A stretch of 64,000 bases of DNA from JAXMDC01 sp046349035 (lineage in GTDB: Bacteria > Pseudomonadota > Alphaproteobacteria > Rhizobiales > Kaistiaceae): contig JAXMDC010000003.1 of NCBI GenBank assembly GCA_046349035.1, forward strand, positions 248,001 through 312,000. The letters run 5' to 3'. Under the pieces are notes generated by a model. That model was not told the origin of the DNA, did no database searches, and saw only the letters and a program-made list of their open reading frames with translations. Below, in pieces: positions 51,431 through 61,786 of this stretch (within the stretch, counting starts at the first letter, position 1; each line of letters begins with the position of its first letter). Both the position numbers and the translations under genes were made by a program.

Positions 51431-52846
51431 TTGAGCACTAAACTAGCGCAAGAAAATCATACTGCCCCCCTGCGCGGCTTGTCGAGGTTGGCACAAGCGG
51501 CAAAATGGCTGCTGGCGATCACTTTGGCGGTAGCGGGCAACCTCCTGGTTGCGAGGTCGGCGGCGGCGCATGAGGTGCCGGATCAGACCACGGTTCTGGC
51601 GTTTCTGAAGCCCGAGGGCAGCACGCTCCGTCTCCTGGTGCGGGCGCCGCTAAAGGCGATGCGCGACGTCACGATCCCGAACCGTGCCGGGGGGTTCCTC
51701 GACCTGCCGGAGATCGAGCCGGCGCTTCGCCACGCCACCCAGATCTGGCTCGGCGACCTGATCGCGATCTATGAAAACGGCACAAGGCTGGAGCGACCGC
51801 GGATCGCCCGGGTACGGGCGGCGCTTCCCGCCGACCGCAGCTTCGGCGACTACGCCACGGCGCTCGCGCATTTTGACGCTCCCCCGCTCGGCAACGACAC
51901 GGACATCAACTGGGAACAGGGCATGCTCGAGGCCGAGTTGCTCTATCCGATCCGGTCGGAGCGCTCCGACTTTGCCCTCGATCCGGCGCTGAACCAGCTC
52001 GCCCTCACGGTCAATGTCATTCTCCGCTTCCTGCCGCCGGGCGGGTCTGAGCGCGCCTTCAACCTCCATCCCGACGCCGGCCCGGTGCAACTCGATCCGA
52101 GCTGGGTGCAGGCCTTCACCCTGTTCGTGCGCGAGGGCTTCCTGCATATCCTCAGCGGGTACGACCACCTCCTGTTTCTGTTCTGCCTGGTGCTACCGCT
52201 GCGGCGGCTAAAGCCACTGCTGACGGTGGTGACGGCGTTCACGCTCGCTCACTCGGTGACGCTGATCGCTTCGGCCCTCGGCCTGGCCCCCGACGCGTTG
52301 TGGTTTGCCCCGCTGATCGAAACACTTATTGCCCTCTCGATCCTGTACATGGCGCTCGCCAACATCGCCGGGGCCAAGGTCGACACGCGCTGGATCGTCA
52401 CCTTCTTCTTCGGACTGGTGCATGGGTTCGGCTTTGCCGACATCCTCAGGGACCGCATGCAATTCGCCGGCTCGCACCTCATTTCCTCGCTGCTGGCTTT
52501 CAATGTCGGCGTCGAACTCGGCCAAATCGTAGCGCTGCTGGTGCTGGTGCCTGGGCTGGCGCTTCTTTTCCGCCTGGGCCTCGCGGAGCGGATCGGCGTC
52601 GTCATCCTGTCCGCCCTCGCCGCCCATTCGGCTTGGCACTGGACCGCCGAGCGCGCCGACAAGCTCATGCAATTTCGCTTCGCATCGATCGACGCGACGA
52701 CCGGCGCCAATCTCCTGGGCTGGGCCACGGCGCTGGTGGCGCTCGGCGGAATCGTCTGGCTCGTGCAGACGTTCCTCGCCGGGCGGCCCGGCAAGGGGAG
52801 CGACCCCGACGCGACTGCCAAGGCGCCGCTGCGGGCCGCCGAGTGA
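51431..52846 (+). CDS. HupE/UreJ-family membrane protein
   Basis: 471 residues from TTG; start uncertain. The N-terminal ~200 residues are a periplasmic beta domain after a signal-like helix (AHEVPDQTTVLAFLKPEG). About 230-455 holds seven or so transmembrane helices: HILSGYDHLLFLFCLVLPL with paired His, FTLAHSVTLI, FGLVHGFGFADIL. The His pairs recall HupE/UreJ nickel permeases, though the long extra domain defines a distinct branch. Metal transport is inferred, not shown. Confidence 0.78.
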   Translation: MSTKLAQENHTAPLRGLSRLAQAAKWLLAITLAVAGNLLVARSAAAHEVPDQTTVLAFLKPEGSTLRLLVRAPLKAMRDVTIPNRAGGFLDLPEIEPALRHATQIWLGDLIAIYENGTRLERPRIARVRAALPADRSFGDYATALAHFDAPPLGNDTDINWEQGMLEAELLYPIRSERSDFALDPALNQLALTVNVILRFLPPGGSERAFNLHPDAGPVQLDPSWVQAFTLFVREGFLHILSGYDHLLFLFCLVLPLRRLKPLLTVVTAFTLAHSVTLIASALGLAPDALWFAPLIETLIALSILYMALANIAGAKVDTRWIVTFFFGLVHGFGFADILRDRMQFAGSHLISSLLAFNVGVELGQIVALLVLVPGLALLFRLGLAERIGVVILSALAAHSAWHWTAERADKLMQFRFASIDATTGANLLGWATALVALGGIVWLVQTFLAGRPGKGSDPDATAKAPLRAAE

Positions 52847-52853
52847 GGCTCGA

Positions 52854-53849
52854 CTAAGGACCGAGCGAGCGCGCGACCCTGAAGCCGTAAGTATTGTTCG
52901 CCAACGCCGGGTTCACCGGGAAGCGTGCCGCGGAGCGCAGGAATAGGGCGAAAGCTCCCCAAGAGCCGCCCCGAAGCACCCGGCTCCGGCATTCGCCGGC
53001 GGTCCATGCCGTGCCGTCGCGCGGGGCGCCGTTGTAGTTGGAGTGGTAGCAGTCCTCGGTCCACTCCCAGACGTTGCCGGGCATGTCGTAGAGGCCGAAG
53101 GCGTTCGCCGCGAACGAGGCGCCCGGGGCGGTGTGTGCGAAGTTATCGGTGCAGGCGGCGACATCGGCAACGTCGAGGACGAGCTTCAGCGTCAGATCGT
53201 AGGCGTTGGCGAAGGCGCACTGCCGGCCGGGATCGCCAAACGGGAATGGCGTCGCGGCGCCGGCGCGGTCGGCATACTCCCATTCCGCTTCGCTGAGCAG
53301 GCGATAGGGCGCGCCGGTCTTGGCGGCGAGCCAGGCGACATAGGCCTTGGCATCGCTGAACGAGACGCAGGTCGCGGGGTGGCCGTCGTCCTGCTCGAAC
53401 TCAGGGTCGCGGAAGGACTTTCCCGGCTTCTCGTGCGAAGCCCAGCCGTCGCCGAGGACGAAGCACGACGCGGCGACCTTGTGGCCGCTGTCGGCAACAA
53501 ACGCGGAAAACTCGCCACGCGTCACTTCAATCCGGCCGACGGCGAAGGGTACGGCGAACACCACCTCGTGGGTCGGCCCCTCGTCGTCGTCGTGGTCCTT
53601 TTCGTTTGCCGGCGAGCCCATCGTGAAGGTTCCGGCTGGGACGACCACCATCTCGGGGCAGATCGCGGCGCAGTCGCGGAAGCGATCCTGCGGCTTCACG
53701 CAGCGCGACTCGGCGGGCGCGCCGACCTTGGCAACGACGCCCGCACAGGCCGCGGGCTGCGCGTCGGCCGGCACTGCCAGGATCGCGGCGAGAAGCACCA
53801 AGCCTGCTACGAATGTCGCCCGCATCGAGATTGCTGCCGACCGCTGCAT
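52854..53849 (-). CDS. SUMF1/FGE-fold exported protein, catalytic Cys missing
   Basis: 331 residues; ATG at 53849 supported by GGGAG 9 nt upstream. Signal peptide about 1-30. FGE-sulfatase fold: MVVVPAGTFTMGSPANE, EVTRGEFSAFV, YRLLSEAEWEYADRAG, LYDMPGNVWEWTEDCYHS and RVLRGGSW. True formylglycine enzymes need two Cys in the segment after GGSW; here that stretch (GAFALFLRSAARFP) has none. It is therefore probably a structural or ligand-binding relative. Last gene after the catabolic operon, 16 nt from the CoA-transferase stop. Confidence 0.82.
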   Translation of the reverse strand: MQRSAAISMRATFVAGLVLLAAILAVPADAQPAACAGVVAKVGAPAESRCVKPQDRFRDCAAICPEMVVVPAGTFTMGSPANEKDHDDDEGPTHEVVFAVPFAVGRIEVTRGEFSAFVADSGHKVAASCFVLGDGWASHEKPGKSFRDPEFEQDDGHPATCVSFSDAKAYVAWLAAKTGAPYRLLSEAEWEYADRAGAATPFPFGDPGRQCAFANAYDLTLKLVLDVADVAACTDNFAHTAPGASFAANAFGLYDMPGNVWEWTEDCYHSNYNGAPRDGTAWTAGECRSRVLRGGSWGAFALFLRSAARFPVNPALANNTYGFRVARSLGP

Positions 53850-53865
53850 CGCACCGACTCCCTAC

Positions 53866-55029
53866 TCAGATGGCCCCCGACGCCCTCAACTCGGCCAGTT
53901 TGGCATCGTCGAAGCCGAGAAGCTCGCCGTAGACCTCGGCGTTGTGCTCGCCGATGGCCGGTCCGGCGTGATCGATACCGGTCGGGTACTGGCTGAAGCG
54001 GATCCAGGGCCGCAGCAGTCTGACCGTCCCGGCGTCGGGATGCTCGACCTCGACGAACGCTCCGCGCGCCTTGATGTGCTCATTCTCAACCACTTCGGCG
54101 ATCGACAGCACCGGGAAGCTGCCCAAACCGTACTGCTTGAAGATATCCTGAAGCTCGGCGCGGGTGCGGCCGCGAACCATCTCGGCGACCTTCTGGCGAA
54201 CCGCCGCGAAATTCCGCCGCCGCGCCTTGCGGTCGACGAATTTTGGGTCGGTGACGGCATCGGCATGGCCGAGCGAGGTCGCCAGCTTGGCCCAAAGATC
54301 GTCGGTCATGTCGGGCAGGTGGAAGCTGACGAAGCCGCCATCGGCACATTCAAAGAAGCGGCTGCCGACCGGGTTGCCCTCAAAGAGCGTATGCAGCGTG
54401 CTCACCATGAAGCCGAGCATCGCCTCTTGCATCGATATCTCGATCCGGGTCCCCGCGCCGGTCCGCTCGCGGGCAAAGAGCGCGGCGCAGATGCCGAGGG
54501 CAAGCGATACGCCGGAAGCCTCGTCGCCGATGCCGAGGACCTTCTCGCCGGGTTTGCCGGAGAATTCCCACGCGGCGTTGACCCATCCCGCGGAGGCCAG
54601 CACCGTCGGCGCAAAGGCGCGCATGTGCGCATACGGCCCGCTTTCGCCGAAGCCGCGCGAGACCGCGTAGATGATCTTCGGAGCGATCTTCTTGACGGCA
54701 TCGTAGGAGTAGCCGAGGCGGTCCATGACGCCGATCGAGAAGTTCTCGATCAGCACGTCCGACTTCTCGAGCAGCCGCTCGAAGATGGCCCGCCCGTCGG
54801 GGTGCTTCAGGTTGAGGGTGATGCACTTCTTGTTGGCGTTGGCGGCGAGGAACTCGTAGCCGTCGCGGGTGGCGTCGGCGGGCATCCAGGAATGGCGGTA
54901 GCGGTCGCCGTCGCCGTACTCGACTTTCAGCACTTCAGCGCCCATGTGGGCGAGCAGCATCGTCGCGAACGGCCCGTTGAGAACGTGCGTCAGATCGAGC
55001 ACGCGGACACCGCTCAATGGTCCGGTCAT
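53866..55029 (-). CDS. class III CoA-transferase (CaiB/BaiF family)
   Basis: 387 residues. Frc/CaiB landmarks: VRVLDLTHVLNGPFATMLLAHMGAEVLKVE, YEFLAANANKKCITLNLK, DVLIENF, and a catalytic-Asp candidate in GIGDEASGVSLALG. The reaction moves CoA between acyl-CoA and a carboxylic acid. Encoded with a thiolase-like enzyme, a DUF35 protein and an ABC importer, so it probably activates the imported acid or recycles CoA. Gap to the DUF35 gene is 30 nt. Confidence 0.92.
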   Translation of the reverse strand: MTGPLSGVRVLDLTHVLNGPFATMLLAHMGAEVLKVEYGDGDRYRHSWMPADATRDGYEFLAANANKKCITLNLKHPDGRAIFERLLEKSDVLIENFSIGVMDRLGYSYDAVKKIAPKIIYAVSRGFGESGPYAHMRAFAPTVLASAGWVNAAWEFSGKPGEKVLGIGDEASGVSLALGICAALFARERTGAGTRIEISMQEAMLGFMVSTLHTLFEGNPVGSRFFECADGGFVSFHLPDMTDDLWAKLATSLGHADAVTDPKFVDRKARRRNFAAVRQKVAEMVRGRTRAELQDIFKQYGLGSFPVLSIAEVVENEHIKARGAFVEVEHPDAGTVRLLRPWIRFSQYPTGIDHAGPAIGEHNAEVYGELLGFDDAKLAELRASGAI

Positions 55030-55059
55030 GCGGGCGTAGCTCTCCTTGCAGCGTTCGAG

Positions 55060-55467
55060 CTATGCGAGGCGGAATCGCGGCATGCGCATCGGTCCGGAGT
55101 CGTAGAACTCGACCGCCACGCGCTTGCCGATGGCAACCGCCTCGACAGGGTCGGCAATGACATTAGCAACGATCGACACTCCGTCGGCACCGTCCAGCGC
55201 GACGTGGGCGACCACGTAGGGAACCTTGTCCTCGAACCCGGGATCGAAGGCGCGGCGGACGACGACGAAGGCCTTCACCTCACCGGTGCCGGGCAGCGCC
55301 GTCCAATCGCCGCCACGGTGGTGGCAGTGCGGACAAAACGCCATCGGCGGCCAGCGGAAGTGCGCGCATTTCGGGCAGCGCTGGACCTCGAGCCGGCCGG
55401 CGCGGCAGGCGTCCCAGAACGGCTGGCTGTCGGCATCGGGCGTGGGAAGCGGCGGAGCGGTGGTCAT
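55060..55467 (-). CDS. DUF35 Zn-ribbon/OB-fold protein
   Basis: 135 residues from the ATG at 55467, overlapping the thiolase stop by 4 nt (ATGA). Zn ribbon: CPKCAHFRWPPMAFCPHCH (two CxxC). An OB-fold follows (TGEVKAFVVVRRAF, PYVVAHVALDG). Such proteins are obligate partners of thiolase-like enzymes and aldolases, for example ChsH2-type partners of Ltp proteins. Coupling with the thiolase gene supports a complex. Confidence 0.9.
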   Translation of the reverse strand: MTTAPPLPTPDADSQPFWDACRAGRLEVQRCPKCAHFRWPPMAFCPHCHHRGGDWTALPGTGEVKAFVVVRRAFDPGFEDKVPYVVAHVALDGADGVSIVANVIADPVEAVAIGKRVAVEFYDSGPMRMPRFRLA

Positions 55468-56648
55468 CGGTCGGATGCCAGGATCAGCGAACTGTCGCCG
55501 CACTCGCCGCAGACGAGGGCGATCTTGGGGTCCCGCACCTGCCGGCAGTGGTGGCGGTCATGGTCGTGCGCGCCGTTGCAGAAATCGTCGACCACGCCGC
55601 CCGGACGGAGTTGCTGGACCGCTTCGACGACGTGGCCGAGGCCGTGCATGTAGGCCTCCGACAGCAGCCCGCCGTGCGTATTCAGCGGTATAGCGCCGTC
55701 GAGGCCGGTGTCGCCGGCCCGCACCCGCGCGGCGCCCTCGCCAGGGGCGGCGAGGCCGAAGCCCTCCATGTGCATCAGGGCGATGCCGGTGAAGGGATCG
55801 TAGAGTTCGGCGAGGTCGACATCGGCCGCGGTCAGGTCGCCGGCGGCGTAGAGCTTGCCGGCGGCGCGATGCGCGTACATCTGCCAGAGCCCGTCGGCGT
55901 TGAGCGTGCCGTTCACATAAGTGAGCGTTCCGCCCATCAGCGAGCGGATGTAGACCGGCTTGTGGCGCATGTCCCGGGCACGATCGGCGGCCGACACCAC
56001 CACGGCGACCGCGCCATCGCTGCGAATACAGCAGTCGAGCAGGCGGAACGGCTCGATCACCCAGGGCGAGGCCTGATGGTCCTCGATGGTCATCGCGTCG
56101 GTCATCATCGCCTTGCGATTGAGCCGGGCGTGATTGCGGGTGGTGACGGCGATGTGCCCGAAGTCGAGCGAGGTCGTGCCGTAGCGCTCCATGTGGGCGG
56201 TGACGTGCGGGCCGAACCGCGCCGCGGCGTGCTGGACGCCGAACGGCCGCAGCCATTGGTCCTCGTTGGGCGCGATGCGGGCCGGCTTGCCGGTGTTGCT
56301 GCGGCCGGTCAGGGCGCGAAAGACGAGGACGTTGCGGCAGAGGCCGGCGTGGATCGCCATCGCCGCCGAGGCGACCGCAGCGCACGCCCAGCCGCCGCCG
56401 AGCGCGCTCATCATCATGTAATTGCAATCGGGCAAACCGAGCGCCTGGACCACCTGGCGCGGCGGGATGGTGTCCTGGTTGTGAAAGAACGTGATCACAC
56501 CATCGATATCGCCGACCGTGAGGCCGGCGTCGTTGATGGCGTTGAGGCTCGCCTCGGTGGCGAGAGTCAGCACCGAGCAATCGGCGGACCGCGTAAACGC
56601 GGTCCAGCCGATGCCAGTGATGGCGGTCTTGTTGCCGATCGGCAGCAT
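55464..56648 (-). CDS. thiolase-superfamily enzyme (SCP-x/Ltp-like)
   Basis: 394 residues from ATG at 56648. Thiolase fold: AITGIGWTAF, LATEASLNAINDAGL, GGGWACAAVASAAMAI (nucleophile region), ELYDPFTGIALMHMEGFG and NTHGGLLSEAYMHGLGH. This last element suits the lipid-transfer/Ltp branch, which includes retro-aldolases as well as thiolases. The C-terminus is rich in His and Cys (CNGAHDHDRHHC, VCGECG), suggesting a zinc site. Forms a translationally coupled pair with DUF35. Acts on an acyl-CoA chain; substrate unknown. Confidence 0.85.
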   Translation of the reverse strand: MLPIGNKTAITGIGWTAFTRSADCSVLTLATEASLNAINDAGLTVGDIDGVITFFHNQDTIPPRQVVQALGLPDCNYMMMSALGGGWACAAVASAAMAIHAGLCRNVLVFRALTGRSNTGKPARIAPNEDQWLRPFGVQHAAARFGPHVTAHMERYGTTSLDFGHIAVTTRNHARLNRKAMMTDAMTIEDHQASPWVIEPFRLLDCCIRSDGAVAVVVSAADRARDMRHKPVYIRSLMGGTLTYVNGTLNADGLWQMYAHRAAGKLYAAGDLTAADVDLAELYDPFTGIALMHMEGFGLAAPGEGAARVRAGDTGLDGAIPLNTHGGLLSEAYMHGLGHVVEAVQQLRPGGVVDDFCNGAHDHDRHHCRQVRDPKIALVCGECGDSSLILASDR

Positions 56649-56658
56649 CGATCGCCGA

Positions 56659-57717
56659 TCAGTTGATGGCGTCGATGCCGCCGCCTTTGTAGGCGCCAAG
56701 GGCCTTGATAGCGGCCGGGACAAAGGAGGTGTCGAGGAGAGCGGTCGCCGGGATCTTCGGCACTCCCTCGAAGTCCTTGCCGGAGTAGACGAAGTCCAGC
56801 GTCTTCTGGACGTATTTGGCGTCAAGGCAGCCGTTCACGCACCAGCGACCGGCGAGGAATTTGGTCGTTGCCTTGAGGACGTCGACACTGAGATCGGGCC
56901 GGCCCTTGTTCATCGCCGCTACCCAGATGTCGGGTTCGGCGTCGAAGCTGCGGGAGATGTCGATCATCGCCTCGACATAGCGTTGGATCGCATCGCGCTT
57001 CTTGGCAATGGTCGATTCGAGCGCGCCAATGAACTTGGACTGGATCGGTGCGCCGGCGAAGAACTCGTCGGGCGGGACGATCACCGTGAGCCCCGGCGTG
57101 CTGGCGACCGGAAGGTAGTTGCCGTACGAAACGGTGGTGGCGTCGACGCGGCCGTTGACCAGGGCCTGCACGCGTACCGCCGGCACGCCGATGGTGACGA
57201 AGTTCGGACTGTCGGCATTGACGCCCTTACTGGCGAGCACCATGCGCGTCAGGTTGTGGTCGAGGCTGCCATTGTCGGCGATCGCGAAGGAGCGCCCGGC
57301 GAGACCCTTCACGTCCTTGATGTCGCCTTTAGCGGCGATGAGGTAGGGCGGCCCCAGCGTCGTCGAGACGATGCCGCGGATGGCGATACCGTTGGCGGCC
57401 CGCAGGCGCAGCGCGGCATCGATCGAGATGTCGGCGATATCGACCTGGCCGGCGTTCAGCGCCGCGACGGCCTGCGGCGTACCCTGCAAGGTGACCAGCG
57501 TCAGGTTGAGCCCGTGCTTCTTGTAGAAGCCGAGCGTGTCGGCGAGCTTCAGGACCGAGTCGGTAACGGGGTTGAGGTTTTCGTCGGAAACGGCAAGGCG
57601 CAAGTCGAGCAAGGGCTGCGCGGCTTGGGCCCAAGCGGCGGTTCCGGCGAAGGCGGTCGCCAACAGGGCGGCCGCTCCGGCAAGCCAGTGCCGACGCGCC
57701 GTAGAGAGCTTGGACAT
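56659..57717 (-). CDS. ABC importer periplasmic binding protein (NitT/TauT type)
   Basis: 352 residues; ATG at 57717 with GGAGGAG 5 nt upstream, preferred over the ATG at 57753. Signal peptide about 1-31. SsuA/NMT1 fold: KLADTLGFYKKHGLNLTLVTLQG, AALNAGQVDIADISIDAALRL, SFAIADNGSLDHNL. Two Cys in WCVNGC may form a disulfide. It supplies the importer encoded upstream and sits 10 nt before the thiolase gene. Confidence 0.87.
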   Translation of the reverse strand: MSKLSTARRHWLAGAAALLATAFAGTAAWAQAAQPLLDLRLAVSDENLNPVTDSVLKLADTLGFYKKHGLNLTLVTLQGTPQAVAALNAGQVDIADISIDAALRLRAANGIAIRGIVSTTLGPPYLIAAKGDIKDVKGLAGRSFAIADNGSLDHNLTRMVLASKGVNADSPNFVTIGVPAVRVQALVNGRVDATTVSYGNYLPVASTPGLTVIVPPDEFFAGAPIQSKFIGALESTIAKKRDAIQRYVEAMIDISRSFDAEPDIWVAAMNKGRPDLSVDVLKATTKFLAGRWCVNGCLDAKYVQKTLDFVYSGKDFEGVPKIPATALLDTSFVPAAIKALGAYKGGGIDAIN

Positions 57718-57810
57718 GACAACTCCTCCATGTGTCAGTGTTCCGAAAACCACTGGTATTACAGGTGGCTGCGGGCAGCAACAGCAGGTGCGATCGCGCC
57801 GGTCGCGCGG

Positions 57811-58663
<853 letters not shown>

Positions 58664-58674
<11 letters not shown>

Positions 58675-59533
58675 CGCGGAGCGACACGCGCCAGCGGGCG
58701 ATGCGGTTTTCGGCGTAGCGGAGGGCGCTTGTGATGATCGTGCCGAGCGCCATCAGGACGAGGACGACGGCGAAATAGCGCTCCATCTGGAAGCGATTGC
58801 CGGCCGATTCCAGCATGCCGCCGAGGCCCGACTGGGCCATGTAGAGTTCGGCAACGACGGTGCCGACCACCGCCACCGCGGCGCCGATGCGGAGGCCGGA
58901 GAGGATCGAGGGCAGCGCGTTCGGCAGCATCACCTGCCAGAAGAGCGAGAGCCGCGAGGCACCGAAAGAGCGGCCCATCTCGATGAGGTCGCGGTCGGCG
59001 TGGTCGATGCCGGCGGCGGTACTGATGAGGATCGGGAACACAGCTGAGTTCCAGACCACCGCCACCTTGGCCTCGGTGTAGAGGCCGAACCAGACGATGA
59101 TCAGCGGAATGAAAGCCGCGCCAGGGGTTGCGTTGATGGCATTGACCAGCGGATCGAAGACGCGCCCGGCGAGGCGGAAGCCGCCAAGCAGCATGCCGAT
59201 CAGGACGCCGCTGACGGCGGCGACGAGGTAGCCGAGCGACAGCACGCCGAGGGTCTCTCGGAGACCCTTCAGCATCGAGCCGTCGGTCCACATCTTCCAG
59301 CTTTCCGCCAGCACCGCGTCCGGCTTCGGCATGGTGAGGTTGCCGAATAACGCGTTGAGGAGAAACATGCCGGCGACGAGGGCAACGACCAGCGCGGCGC
59401 GGAGCGCGATCACCGACCACTGCTCGCGGCTGCGCCGACGGCGCGCCTTAGCGGCAGCGGCGGCCGCCAGCGTGTCGGCAGCCCGCGGGGCATCGCCCGG
59501 CGGCGATCGGCCCGTCATTACCTCACCCGACAT
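58664..59533 (-). CDS. ABC importer permease (NitT/TauT type)
   Basis: 289 residues. ATG at 59533 with GGGAGGGGG upstream. A charged N-terminal stretch, then six helices and an EAA-loop (GRSFGASRLSLFWQVMLPNALP). Only one permease is encoded, so a homodimeric channel is expected, unlike the two-permease importer at 36.5-39.8 kb. First gene of the catabolic operon. Confidence 0.9.
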
Positions 59534-59688
59534 CCCAGCGCCCCCTCCCCGGTGCCCGGACCGACTGCGCCGGGTGCGAAAACGCCCACGGGGGCCATTT
59601 GAACCCGACGCGAATGCACCTGTTTATTACGTTTGCCGGGAATGCCAAAGGTGGGGTCGCGACGGCGTGCAGTGGGAGAGCGCGGTGA

Positions 59689-59764
<76 letters not shown>

Positions 59765-59840
59765 GCCGGGCGGGCCGCGAGGGGCCTCCCTCCGCGCTTT
59801 TCAGGGCACGGGCCGCGCCGTCGGGGCGCAAGGCTCGGGG

Positions 59841-59869
59841 GTTATAGTGGCGGTCGCTTGGGCTGTCCA
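59841..59869 (-). promoter_or_regulatory. sigma-70 promoter for tRNA-Phe
   Basis: Leftward: TGGACA (59869-59864), 17-bp spacer, TATAAC (59846-59841). Predicted start near 59834 gives a ~70-nt leader to the tRNA at 59764. Five of six matches at each box. Confidence 0.75.
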
Positions 59870-59939
59870 CCGGCGTTCGGGCGCAGCATTTTCGCCCGCC
59901 CGGGCGCGCCGACCGGGCGCCGCGGTGCCCTTCGGCGCC

Positions 59940-60161
59940 TTAGGATTCCCCCTCGCCTTCGTCCCTGCTCGTCCGGCTCGCCCGCTCGTCCTCCTCGTCC
60001 GGGTCGGCGGCGGCGGGAATGCGATAGCTGCCGGAGAGCCAGCGGTTGAGGTCAATGTCGGCGCAGCGGCGCGAGCAGAAGGGCTTGTGCTCGGAGATGG
60101 CCGGCTTGCCGCAGATCGGACAGGGGCGCTGGGCGCGCGGGGCTTCGGTTTCTTCGGCCAC
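59940..60161 (-). CDS. yacG: DNA gyrase inhibitor YacG
   Basis: 73 residues from a GTG at 60161. Four-Cys zinc ribbon: CPICGK and FCSRRC, then DLNRWLSGSYRIP and an acidic tail. YacG binds GyrB and inhibits gyrase. It is small and standard in size. It lies 26 nt downstream of maf and 175 nt from tRNA-Phe, an order often seen in alphaproteobacteria. Confidence 0.93.
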   Translation of the reverse strand: MAEETEAPRAQRPCPICGKPAISEHKPFCSRRCADIDLNRWLSGSYRIPAAADPDEEDERASRTSRDEGEGES

Positions 60162-60187
60162 GTTTCCGACTTCTCCCGGCCGCAGGC

Positions 60188-60811
60188 TCAGCCGTGGCGG
60201 ATCCAGTTGAAATGGACGGGATAGCCCTCGCCGGCAAGGAGGGCGACCGTCTCGTAAAGCGGCAGGCCGACAACGGCAGTGTAGGAGCCGACGAGGCGCA
60301 CGACGAAGGCGCCGGCAATCCCCTGGATGCCGTAGCCGCCGGCCTTTCCCCGCCATTCGCCTGACGCCAGGTAGTTCTGACGGTCGTCGCGCGAGAGGCG
60401 CTTGAAGCGGACGCGCGTCTCGACCAGGCGCTGGCGGTAGGCGCCCGCGGGCGTAATCAGGCAGACGCCGGTGTAGACGCGGTGGGCGCGGCCGGAGAGG
60501 AGCGACAGACACTTCTCAGCATCACTGAGGAGTTCGGCCTTGGGAAGGATGCGCCGGCCGACGGCGACCACGGTGTCGGCGGCAAGGATATAGCCGGCGC
60601 CGGCATCCGGCGTACGCTGCCAGGAGGCGAGCGCGGCCTCAGCCTTGGCGCGGGCGAGGCGGACGGACAGATTGCGCGGCAGTTCGGTCGAGCGCGGCGT
60701 TTCGTCGATTTGGGTCGGAACCAGCGCATCGGGCTCGATGCCGACCTGATTCAGCAGTTGGAGGCGACGCGGCGAGCCGGAGGCGAGGACGAGCTTGTGC
60801 GGACCCGGCAT
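60188..60811 (-). CDS. maf: Maf-family nucleotide pyrophosphatase
   Basis: 207 residues. Maf motifs: LASGSPRR at 9-16, IDETP, YILAADTVVAVGRRIL, and GGYGIQGIAG. It hydrolyses non-canonical or modified nucleoside triphosphates to monophosphates, possibly a house-cleaning role. The rng gene that often lies between maf and yacG is not present here. Gap to the TPR gene is 15 nt. Confidence 0.92.
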   Translation of the reverse strand: MPGPHKLVLASGSPRRLQLLNQVGIEPDALVPTQIDETPRSTELPRNLSVRLARAKAEAALASWQRTPDAGAGYILAADTVVAVGRRILPKAELLSDAEKCLSLLSGRAHRVYTGVCLITPAGAYRQRLVETRVRFKRLSRDDRQNYLASGEWRGKAGGYGIQGIAGAFVVRLVGSYTAVVGLPLYETVALLAGEGYPVHFNWIRHG

Positions 60812-60826
60812 CCGGAACTCCGGTTT

Positions 60827-61696
60827 CTAGGCCCCCTTTCCTACGGAGTTGGCGGCCGGAGCGCCAGTGGCGGTGCGGCTGCGCGGCGGCGCCGGCTTGG
60901 CGCTGGGCGAGCGGAGATTGTCCCAGCTGTTCGGCTGGCTCAGCATCGACTTGAGGTAAGCGACGTTGGCGGCTGCCTGCTCGGGCGAGAGTTCGGCACC
61001 GGCGATCCGCTCGGCCTCGTCAAAGCGTCCCTGGAGGCCGACGACGAGCGCGAGGTTCTGGCGGGCGCGGCTGTCTGCACCGGGCGCGGCGACGGCGCGC
61101 CGCAGCGTCTTCTCGGCCTCGGCGAGGGAGCCGGTCATGACATAGGACATGCCGAGATTGGAGAGGACCGACGGCTCGTTGGGCGAGAGCTGCAACGCCT
61201 GCTCGTAGAGCTTGCGGGCGGCCGTGTTCTTGCCCTGCTGGTCGAGGATGGCACCCTCGGCGGATAGGAGCCGCCAGTCGGGCGAGCCGCCCGCCTGAGC
61301 GCGCCGAATGACGGTCAGCGCTTCGTCGAGGGAGCCGGTCGCGGCAAGCGCTTTGCCGTAGGCACCGAGCACGGCGCGATCGCTTGGGAAGCGTTCGGCG
61401 GCGGTGCCGAGAACCGCGGTCGCCTGTTCGTCGTTGCCGTCGCGGCGAAGCTCTGCGGCATAGGCCAGAGCGAGATCCTTGTTGCCGGGATCGGACTGAT
61501 AGCGCTGCGCCAAGGTGCTCGCCTGCCCGGCCGCCTTCACCGAGCCGGTGGCGGTTGCGTCGAGGGAGCCAGCTTGGCGCCAAAGGCAGCCGGACAGCGG
61601 AACCGCCACCAAACCCACCTGGAGCGCAAGAAGGAGGACTCGCGACGCCGGCGGTCGCGCTACGCCTAAGAACGACACCGCCATCCGTCCGCCCAT
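60827..61696 (-). CDS. TPR lipoprotein (TadD-like)
   Basis: 289 residues from ATG at 61696 (GGGAAGGG about 8 nt upstream); an ATG at 61684 is close behind. Signal peptide with lipobox VPLSGC, so a lipid-anchored protein. TPR repeats at about 60-230 (YEQALQLSPNEPSVLSNLG and the next). Layout matches TadD of Flp/Tad pilus systems, but no other tad gene is in view. Immediately precedes maf on the same strand. Confidence 0.8.
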   Translation of the reverse strand: MGGRMAVSFLGVARPPASRVLLLALQVGLVAVPLSGCLWRQAGSLDATATGSVKAAGQASTLAQRYQSDPGNKDLALAYAAELRRDGNDEQATAVLGTAAERFPSDRAVLGAYGKALAATGSLDEALTVIRRAQAGGSPDWRLLSAEGAILDQQGKNTAARKLYEQALQLSPNEPSVLSNLGMSYVMTGSLAEAEKTLRRAVAAPGADSRARQNLALVVGLQGRFDEAERIAGAELSPEQAAANVAYLKSMLSQPNSWDNLRSPSAKPAPPRSRTATGAPAANSVGKGA

Positions 61697-61786
61697 AGGC
61701 CAGCCCTTCCCGTCAGCGCACACCACGCCGACGAGAAGTATTCCGTTAACGCTAATGCTTGGTTAAGCGCCGAGCCCTCGCGACGC

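Noticed and set aside
52854..53849. Active formylglycine-generating enzyme
   Set aside because: The catalytic Cys pair expected after the GGSW motif is absent.
53347..55653. 768-codon rightward frame across the SUMF1-like, CoA-transferase and DUF35 genes
   Set aside because: Crosses three well-supported leftward genes and has no recognisable domain.
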